A stretch of 64,000 nucleotides of DNA from Brachypterus glaber. Its lineage: Eukaryota > Arthropoda > Insecta > Coleoptera > Kateretidae. The DNA lies in assembly GCA_958510825.1 (NCBI GenBank), contig OY294045.1, positions 11,645,916-11,709,915 of the forward strand, in the 5' to 3' direction. Below are positions 12,001 to 23,200 of this stretch, piece after piece. The notes beneath the pieces were generated by a model. The model ran no database searches and was not told the origin of the DNA. It worked only from the letters and a program-made list of their open reading frames with translations. The first letter of the stretch is position 1. Each line of letters opens with the position of its first letter. The position numbers and the translations under genes are program-made.

Positions 12001-14251
12001 TAATTACCGCGAAAAATTATTACCGCGAAAACATTTACCGCGAAAACATTTACCGCGGAAACTATTAACAATAAAAATCGTGCATACTTTTACGTCGTAA
12101 TAATATAATCGCGCATACTTTCTCCGCGCAATATGATATTCGCGCCTAAATTTTAATTAAAAAAAATAACCTTAAAATATATATTATAATTTTTTGAATA
12201 AAACGCTTATTTTATAATCATAGTTTTGTTTTTATTTTTTATCAAAAACAAAACTAAACAAACTAAACCAAACAATTTAATCATATTTATGTTTTTTAAA
12301 ATACTTAAATTATAACACCAATATAAAGAAATTAGTTATGTTTTATATTATATTTATTAGTAATATAATTATAATTTAACTTACATATATGTTTAAAAAC
12401 CAAACCAAACAATTTAGTTATATTAAAGTTTTGTTAATTCTGCAATTATTAAACTTAATTAAACAAATTGGTAATATAATATATTAAACTAAATTAGACT
12501 CGGAATTTGCTTTGCGCGTTAAATATTTTCGCGGCTATTACTTTCGCTATATATTTTTCGCGGTAATTGCATTTCGCTATTTAAACTTTTCGTGGTAATA
12601 GTTTTCGCTAGTTTTATTTCGCTTTAATATTTTTTCGCGTTAAATTTTAATCGGTGTTAATCCTTTGCGCGGAAAAAAACATTTCGCGGTAATTTTTTCG
12701 ACGAAATATTTTCGCGATAATTGTTTTCGCGGTAAATTTTTCGAAGAAGGCTCCCGTTCCCATTTTTTGTTTTTAACATTTTTTGCTTAAATTTTTGTTT
12801 GATCTGAACTTTAATATTAATAAATATTTATATTTTACTATAAAGTACTTTAATTTCCTTGTTAGTTTGCAATATATTGTTTTCTACTGTTTCTTTATGA
12901 AGGAGCTATTTTTGCAGGACTATTTAACCCACTCTCAAAACACGATAGTTCTCGAGGCGAGTGAGATGTGCCTTAGAAGGAACCCGGGGCTTTATCTCAT
13001 ACACGGGCCTCCAGGAACCGGCAAAACCAGAGTGATCGTGGCAATCATTCTTCAGATTTTATTTTCTGATGCCTACAGAGCGCCTCCAGTCGTCATAGTC
13101 GCCGCTCCCTCAAATAGCGCAGTCGATAATGTGCTGTTCAGATTGACTGAGAGTGAGAAAATACTGCCCAGTAAGTATTATTTTTCAATTTAAATTTAAT
13201 ATCGGATTCATTTGATTATTTTTTAACGTTTTTATCAACCAATCATTTGACAATATTTCTGACTACCCCACACAACAAAAAACTTTAATCAAATGCAAAA
13301 AATATCGGTTAAAAAGTATATAAAAAAAATCACCAGCCTATGCTGACTTTTTTTATGATATTATTCATAGCGCCTGCGCTAGAATAATATTATAAGGTAG
13401 TTTCGAATTTCCCAAAATCGTTAAAAAACGTCCTAGACAAAAAATTCTTGGATACAAATGTGATTCATGAAAAAATAAGAAACTTTGAAAATGTCCGTCT
13501 GTCCGTCCGCCCGTCCGTCCGTTCGTCCGTCCGTCCGTTCGTCCGTCCGTCCGTCCGTGCGTCCGTCCGTCTGTCCGTCTGTCCGATGTCACGATTTTTG
13601 TAGACACGATAATTCCAGAACCAATTATCCGATCGACTCGAAATTTTCAGGAAAAATCAAGGGGAAGATCCCTATTATTTTTCAAAGTAATTCCCCCAAA
13701 AATAAAAAAGTTATGGGGGTTAAACTTATTTTTAAAATAAAAAACTATCATTTTCAATTTTTTTTTTAATTTTTTTTGTTTTTCGCAAAAAGAAAATAAA
13801 AAAAATTGAAATTTTTTGAAAATTTTTTCAATTTTTTTTTGAAATTTCTTTTTAAGTGGTTCGTTTTACAAAAAAGACCTTTTTTTATTTTTTTTTTAAT
13901 ATATTTTTTTTATATTTTGGAAAATGCTATATACTACTGTGAATAATATATAATGGAATGCGTAGCATTACATATTAGGGACACTAGATCTGGGTCTTAA
14001 GTTAGCAAGACGACTTAAGATCTAGATCTAGTGTCCCTATTACATATCTTCACGGCTTGTAAATTGTAATTAATATTTTTAAGAAAAAAGTTAAGAACTT
14101 GTTGTCCAAAACATTTTATAGCTTAGAAGAATTTGAACAGTAGCAAAAAGTCCACTCTGAACTGAACACCTATGTAATTCTGTGTTATATTTATAATTTA
14201 TAGTTATATTACTTACATAAATTCGTATGTTTTTTTTTTGTTTTGTTTTTG

Positions 14252-14282
<31 letters not shown>

Positions 14283-17200
14283 TTCTGTACGTACGTATGT
14301 AGTAATTTAGCTTTTTTTTTAGTCTTAAGTAATATTATTGACGAGTCGATCTGTTGTAAAATAGCTAAAGTTAATACAAATCTATCTATCTATGCTTTTT
14401 TTTTAGTTGCAAAACAAAGGAAAATTAAAGCAGTCAGAACCGGTCTTTTGGATAAAACGTCACCGGAGGTGGCCCGTTACCATATTAAAAATTTGACAAA
14501 AAATAGAATCTTTAACGGTCTTTCCCGAAACAACGATTTCAATTCAATGATGCCGGAACACGAAAAGGACGATTATATAAAAAAGTACTATCCCGGAAGC
14601 CGTTACGATTTTGAATACAAAACGGCACAAAATGAAGTTTTAAGTAGTGCCAATGTTATTTTTAGTACGTTAAGTAATATATCTATGCAGGGACTAATGA
14701 GAGACATACAAAGGCGGTAAGTTTTTTTATTAGGAACTACCTGGTAGATTTTCTGAAACTTCTATTATTTATTTATTTATTAGTTTATTTATTTAAGGTA
14801 CTATTACCGGCTAGAAGGCCAAAAACAAGCAAATTTTCAATAATTTTTCTCAACTCCTTTATTAACACGTTGGCTACCACAAGAGTCACCGGTGACTCTC
14901 AATATTTTTTTCATTTATTCGAAGTAGCATAGGTTAACATCAGATCGTAACTCTCAAACATTCATTATTTTAAAAATTATAAAATTATATTTGACTACAT
15001 ATTTTTTATTTGTTTAAACATTTTTTCATAGGTTTCAAATAGGGCTGAAAATGGTATTTTTTGTGGTAGTCAACGTGTTAAGTATACTTAAAAAACGTTT
15101 TTCAAAATATTATTCATTGTTTGAGAATACAATTTTTTTTCAATTTTGATTTTTTTTTAATTTATAGAAAGTGCTCCAAAAATCCTTGTCCCATTGCGGA
15201 CAGTTAATGTCAGTCTGAAACAAAAAATTCAAAAAGTTTCTTAAAGATGAAGGTTTCGGACAGAGTAATTTACCACCATTGATAAAAAATCGATAAAAAA
15301 ATGCTGGATGTTTGAAAAAAAAGTGTGAAAAAACGACCTTTTTTTATACATAGTTTTTTCCTTGTTTTTAGACAAATTATGGTAAATTACCCTGCAGGCC
15401 TGTTAATAAACAAAACTCGCTCTCGAGATTAACTATCCGCAGTTTGAAAAAACTCCATTCCCAGATAATCGCGTTTAAAGTTTTTACACCTGCTTGGAGC
15501 CAAGACGCGCGCGCTCACTAAAAGTTTTTATACAGGTACAGTACAGAATTTCTAAAACATATTTTAGGAGGCTATTTTTGAAGGTCTAAGGAGTTCAAAA
15601 ATTAAAAAAATACGATTTTTTGAAAATTCTAGACGGTAATAGTATACTAGGTAATAGTACCTTAAATATTAATTTATTTTATTAGAGACGCATGTTGTAT
15701 CGTCGATGAAGCTTCACAAAGTACGGAAATGGAAGCCATTTTACCTTTAAGATTAGGCGTGGATAGAATGGTTCTTGTTGGTGATCCTAAGCAACTTCAA
15801 GCTTTCGTTCAAAATCCGGTATGTATACATGATTAATTTTAAATGATATACAATACAAATGTAGAAGAAGCCTTTACTAAATTTATAAATACGTTAAATT
15901 ATTATGTAAACTTGGCATTTCCTCACAAAAAAATTAATATAAATAAAATAACTAAAATAAAGTCATGGGTTACGGTCGGTATAAGAACTTCTTCAAAAAA
16001 TTTAAAATTGTTATCTGTGAAAAGTATAGAAAGCAAAAAAGACGAAGATGTAAATAAATTTAAAAAATATAAATCAATATATAAAAAAGTTATTAGGGCA
16101 GCAAAGCGTTTGTTTGTAGATAATAGTATAGTAAATGCAGAAAACAAATCTAAAGCAGTTTGGAATATTATTAATGATAACGTTAAACCTAAAAAGAGTA
16201 TGAATAATATTAAAGAAATAAAATTAAACAATCAAACTCTACACGACCCAAAAGCTATAAGTAATGCATTTAATGATTATTTTGTCAATATAACAAACCA
16301 GTATGAAAGCAAAATTTCCGATAATAATGTTATCGAAAACGAAATTGATATGAGAGAAAACACAATGTTTTTAAGTTTAGCTACGGAGGAAGAAGTACTT
16401 AAGGTTATTTTAAAGTTAAAGAATTCTAACTCTTCGGGTATTGACGGTATCAGTATTAAACTAATTAAAAAGTCGCTTCCATATATTTTAAGTCCACTAA
16501 CGAGTTGTATAAACGCTTCACTTCTACAAGGTTGCTTTCCAAACATATTAAAATTAGCTAAAATCATACCAATATATAAAAAAAGTAATAAGGCAGAGTT
16601 AGGAAACTCCAGGCCTGTGTCATTATTATCCACCATTTCAAAGATCCTCGAACGAATTGTTTATAATAAAATGATAAATTTTATATCCAAAAATAATATT
16701 TTTCGTAATTCTCAGCATGGATTTAGGAAGGGAAGGTCAACAAAATCTGCTCTTTTACATTTTTTAGACAAATTGTATAAATTATTAGATTCTAATAAAA
16801 AAAATTTAGCATTGTTCTTAGATCTCAGTAAGGCGTTTGATTTAATCGACCATACTTTGTTGTTACGTAAATTATATAGGTATGGTTTTCGAGGAAGGAT
16901 TTATTTTTGGATAAAAAGTTATTTAGCTAATAGAAGGCAACTTGTGGAAGTGAATGGTTTTTATTCGGAAGAACTCTAAATTTTAAGGGGAGTACCACAA
17001 GGTTCTGTCCTTGGGCCTTTATTGTTTTTGTTATTTGTAAACGATTTGCCAGAGATAGTAAATACTGATCTTTTGGTAATATTTGCTGATGACAATAATT
17101 ATATTTCTAGTGGTAATAACATTATGGATGTTATTAAAGAAACAGAGCGAATGCTGCAGAAATTTTTAACTTGGTTTCAAAGTAACAAGCTTTATTTAAA

Positions 17201-20200
17201 TACGGAAAAGACTGTTTTCATAAACTTTTCGACAAAGAAAAGTACGTAAAATTGCTCTTATTTAATAAAGTCCAATAATAAATCTGTACATCAGGTAACC
17301 TCTACTAAGTTCTTAGGACTGTATATAGATAATAATTTGAACTGGAATATCCATATTGATTCTTTATGTGAAAAGCTTCCTTCAACCTGTTATGCTTTAT
17401 ACAGACTAAACAAAATATGTAGTAGAGATGTTTTAATTATGTATTATAACTCTATTTTTGCATCAAAAATTACATACGGTTTAATTTTTTGGGGTTACTC
17501 CAGTCAGTCCGACAGAGTCTTTAAAATACAAAAAAAAGCTGTAAGAAACATAGCAGGTGTTTCTAGGCGTGCCTCATGTAGAGATTTATTTAAAGAACTT
17601 GGAATATTACCACTAGCATGTTTATATATATACGAAATTTTGACATATATTAAAGGCAATCTACATACTCTTGGACAAAATGATACGTTTCATACGTTCA
17701 ATACTAGATGTAATCAGGACATTGCAATTCCAAAACATAAATTAACGTTAAGTGAACAAAATCCTAAATATATAGGCAGCAAATTATATAACTTATTACC
17801 TATACATGTTAAATCTACAGAAAATTTAAATGCTTTTCGTTTGAAGTTAAAAAAATACTTATCAGAAAAAAAAATTTACACTGTTCAGGAGTATATAGAT
17901 GCCAATAACTTTAGAGTGTTTCATTAACTTTTCATTAAACTTATCTATTTTTTTTTTTTAACTTTTGTAAATTTTCATTGTATTTTTATATTTACATTTG
18001 TATTTTATTGTTAAATTTAATTACAGAAACTGTTTTATGACTTGTTCCACACCTTTGTAAAGGTTTTTTGAACAATAAATATTCTTATTCTTATAAAATT
18101 AATATAATATGATACAATACAGTACAGTACAGTACAGTAAGTACAATACAATATAATATATATTGGATATCATCCATTATTCATTGTATTTAATATTATA
18201 ATTTAATCGAAAATATTGCATTTTCCCTAGAAAATATGTCCAATTTTGTTTGGACTTTTTTGCGTTCTATCTATATACACTATACACGGTGTATTTGAAA
18301 TAGCGTCAATTTTTTTCAAAAAATTTTTTTTTTTTCAATTTATTTTTCGTTTTACAAAAAAGAAACTTTTTGAATTTTTTTTTTATATGAAACTTTTTTT
18401 TTAATATTTTTTTTATAATTTTCTTTATTTTTTTTTGTTTTTGATTTTAATGAACCTAGGTTCAGTATTATTTTGTTGGCAGCAGTATTTTTTATATTTT
18501 AGACCGCCAGCCTTTGTGGGTTTCAAGAATCTCTATTAGGACGACTCTACAAAAATTTCCATAACCTACAAGACTCTCCCATTAGGCTTCTCTCCACCCA
18601 GTACAGAATGCACTCCGAAATATGTTCCTATCCAAACCGGAAGTTCTACAACGGACGGCTGCGTTCCACGCCTCATTGGAAGAACGCGATAAAACCGGAC
18701 ATCGCTCCGTACTATGTTTTTAACATGAAAGAATCAGAAAATAAAGTGCAGTATTCGAATCCGAGTGAGATAACGTTCGTCATTGAACTGATCAAATTTT
18801 TGGACGCTAACATTCAGCCTTCGTGTAAATATACTATCGGAGTTATTACTCCGTACAATGAACAAAAGGATGGCATCAATCGGGCTCTCGTTCAAAGGTA
18901 GGAGTTATCCGCTTTGCGGGTGAAGCCTTTTACGGTCTGAAAGGCAAAATCATCAAAAAAATTGTCAGTAGTAATATCATAAGTGCATGTTGAATTATCG
19001 ATAATTTTTTTACTGTATTAAAAAAATATTTTGCTTGGCAATTGTTTGAGTGCACTTTTCGTGTTACAAAATTCCGAGACCGCAGGTCGAGGAATTTTGA
19101 CGAAAAATGTACGAAAACAATTTCCTTAAGCAAAATGTTTTTTTATATACAGTAAAAAAATTATGTATAATTCAACATGCACGAATGGTATTTTGAAAGA
19201 CTATTTCACAAACAAAATAAGAAAGTATATAATTTTACCATGTTTAATGTTGTTTCATATTTAAATTAAAAATTTAAGAACTAAACAACAATAATTAAAA
19301 ATTTAAATCTCAAATTTGCCGCGCTTTTTAAAACCACGATGTTCACTTGTTCGCTAATGTTGCCAAGTCTTAACTTAGCTCGAGGGATATTTTATGCTTG
19401 AGATTATTACAATAAAATAGTTGTTATCATATATTTTAGCATTTAAATAAAGATCATTGCTGTTTTTGTTTAAAAAGTTTAGTTTTCAACCGAAAAGAAA
19501 TAAAATATCGGGTGTTTCCACCCGTAAAAAATCAATTTGCGATCGGTTTCTAATAAAGTTGAGTTGAGTGGCCTGTTTTTAATACCAAGATTCAATTAAA
19601 TAAATTAAAATTTATGAATATCAGTAATTTAAAGCTTTTAAGATGGAAAGTGCATAAAATATAACATAATATCTGAAATTAATTATGGTTTATACCTAGG
19701 ATGTTTTGGTAATAAAATAAGCATTTATATTACTTATCAATAAAAATAAATCAACTAAAGGTAAGCTTTACAAATTAAAAACACAATTTCCAAAAATATA
19801 ACATTTATTAAGATGTCATTAACTGTCAGTTACTTGTTTCCATGGTAACCAAGTGATAATTGCATATGTGCAAAAAATATCAGATTCATTTTGATCTGAT
19901 TGGTCAAGAAACTAAAAATGCAACGTTTTGATTGGCCTATATATTGTTTGTGAAATAGTCCACAAAAATTGACTTCGTCCAAATAGGGACTAAATTCTGA
20001 ACTTTTGCATACGACTATTTTTGATACCGCTGATTTCGAATAAAATAACGACAAAATATAAAAAAAATCCGCGTTTAGGGTGGTCCAATTTTTGTTTAGA
20101 TCTTTCTAAAAATGTGTCAAATGGATTATTTTGATTATGTTGATGTAGACCAATGTCCTTAACTTAAAAATTCAAAATGGCAGAGTCAACATGACGCACC

Positions 20201-23200
20201 CAGGGCCCTAGCGAAGAAGATTTCGTGGGAGGGGGAGGTCAAAAATTGTTACATTTTTTAGCCTAAACATACAACCTTTTTTAGCCTAAAAATACAACTT
20301 TTTTCCTCGAGAAAATGACTAAAAAAAAGTCCTCACCTTTTCATATTTTGAAGCCCTGCAATATACGAATTTTGTCTAAAAAGCCCTGCAAATAACCGAT
20401 TTTTGTCTGAAAAATATACAACTTTTGTTTTGGATCTATGAAATATACAACTTTTTAAGATGATAAAATAGACAACTTTTGTTTTGGATGAAGAAATATA
20501 CAACTTTTCCAGATGGGGGGGGGGCGCTCCCCCCATAGTTACGGCCCTTGCGCATCGGACGATCGGTTTTGGAAGCTTAACTGTATTTGCACGAAATCAG
20601 GACTAACTTTTTTTGCAGTTTTGGAGAAATACTTAAAATTAAAGCATTTACTATGATAAAGATATGATCAAACTACAATTAATCGCCAATTTTCGTGAAA
20701 ATCTTTATTTCGAGATCTTAAGCCATCTGTAAAATAAACTAAAAAATCATAAAATATATACTTAATTATTAGAGGTAGGTATGTATAAATATATTGCATA
20801 AATAATAAGTCTTTATCCTAATATAAAGGTCCTAGAAACGTGAAAATAATAATAACACAGCCACACACCCACACACACCTTTTTTCTTTTTGTGTGGCTG
20901 TGTAATCTGGCGGGCCGATTTTTATTCGCAATAAAGGGTCACTTGGTCTCCATTACATTGATCAAATAAACCAATTAAAATGAATTTTTTATTGTTTAAT
21001 CGTTTTAAATTAATTATACTCCCGCACATTAAATTCCGAACACCTAAAAAATTGCCATTTTTTAAATTCACATTTCGAAAACTAATTAATGGATTTGACT
21101 GATTCTTTTTTTGTTTTAAAGCTTAAACATTCTCTACTTTTGTTTTTATTTAGGATAAATTGGGTTTGATAAACTTAAGTAGAATAAAAAATAGGGTCAC
21201 TCCATCCGGAGGCAGTTCTGCGAAATCATCAAGTAAAAGACATTAGCTTCAAATAAAAAACAACAATTCTGCTGATTTAGTACTTTTTTAGTTAGGAAAA
21301 TCGTGAAATCTCATAAACCAGAAGTAGAAATATAAAAAAATAAAGAAAATATTCATTAAAACTGCGGCAATAAGAGAGACCTTAAACATTTGATAAACAG
21401 TTGCAGTTGCGTACCACGGTCCTAGAAGATGGGGCACAAAAACATAGTTGTACATTTTTTGTTGCTGTTAATACAAAAATACTTTTTTTAATCATTCTTA
21501 ATACAAACAAAAGTAGAGATTGTTTAAGCTTTAAAACAAAAAAGAATCAGTCAAATCCATTAATTAGTTTTCGAATTTAAAAAATGGCAATTTTTTAGGT
21601 GTCCGGAATTTAAGGCCAGCTTACTCCAAAAAACGTATTTTTTTTCAATACATTTTATTTATATTACAAAACATGTTGAGTAATCATTTTTTTTACATAT
21701 GAAAGCACATATATGAAATTACTTGAAAAAATTTTTTTTTTTTTTCAAAATGGCGGTCCTGAAAATGGCTGCTGAAACTCATCTGATTCGTAGATGGATG
21801 ACATCATTTCTTGGAAAAGAATTATCTGAAAGCAAAAAACAAAACGGTTTCATGTTCTGTATCGAATTGGCTATGGCCTCAAGCAGAATGAAACATTTTC
21901 AATGAAAAAAAAAACAAAATGGCGGACTTTTGAATTTTTTTTACCCTTTTTTTCACTTTTAATTGTTTATAACTTTTTTAAATAATAATGAATATTTCTG
22001 GTTCTGCTTGAGGCCATAGCCAGACATCTAAAGAGTAAAATGCCGTTTGGTTCATATCGATAAGTGCAATAGTTTTGAAATGAGAGTGTCATCCATCTAC
22101 GAATCAGATGAGTTTCACAGCCATTTTCAGGACCGCCATTTTGAAAAAAAAAGTAATTTCATATATGTGCTTTCATATGTAAAAAAATTGATTACTCAAC
22201 ATGTTTTGTACTATAAATAAAATGTATTGAAAAAAATTATATTTTTTGGAGTAAGCTGGCCTTAATGTCCGGGAGTGTATTAATTAAAAAACGATTGTAA
22301 TGTTAAATTGTTTGGTTTGAACTTTAATTGCTAAATGTAATTTTAACTAGGGTCACTTTACTTACTTCGTTCTATTGGTTATAGCTCTATTTTTGCTTTT
22401 TTGGACCAAAAAAACTACCAGATCATTTTTTTGTTGTTCCAAACAAATTTAACCGATTCTTTTTGTTATTTTAGCCGAATTCGACGGTTTGTTAATGTCA
22501 ACACCGTAGATAGTTTCCAGGGACAAGAACAAGATATTATTATAATTACTTGTGTGAAGTACCAGCCTAACTTCTTTTTGCAAAACATAAATAGGATAAA
22601 CGTCAGCTTAACTAGAGCCAAACAAGCTTTATATGTTGTGGGAAATTATTCTTTATTTAAAGTAAGTAACTATATAGTTAGCAGTGGCGAATTTAGGGTG
22701 AAATGGGGGTAATTACCTCCCATGACTATAATTTTAAGAGAAAAAGTACTATGAATTTCAAGAGTTTTTAAAAAAAAATCACGCTAATTTTTTGGACTAA
22801 ATTTTTGGTTTATCTGCTTTAAACTTTTTCAATATTTGACAAACTGGCTATGTATTTTACCCATAATTTTTCCTACGATCTAGTTAGTAGTTAGTGCGCA
22901 TTTCCCATCCGTTGCATACGACAACAGATGGAAACTGAAGGTGTTAGGTCGTAGGAAAAATAGTATACGCACCTCGACGCAAACCATTTCAGTCCACATC
23001 GAGTGCTTTTTTTACTATTGTAATTAAGCCTTTTCATATATTTTCTCTTGTATTTTTTTTTGAATTTTTATCTCCCAAACTTGTAGTTTAATGTTACGTA
23101 ACGCTCTTTATTATTTTTTTCACCACCAGCCTAAAACCACATCTTTATTACTGTTCTTTTCATTGGTAGAAATATTATTTCTCTACCTATGACGTCAGAG

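Noticed and set aside
13365..13769. Thr/Arg/Ser-rich opposed open frames
   Set aside because: Direct translation of the GTCCGTC minisatellite.
21723..21905. 60-residue frame with MAVLKMAAETHLIRRW
   Set aside because: Lies in one arm of a TTAA foldback and pairs with the other arm; not coding.
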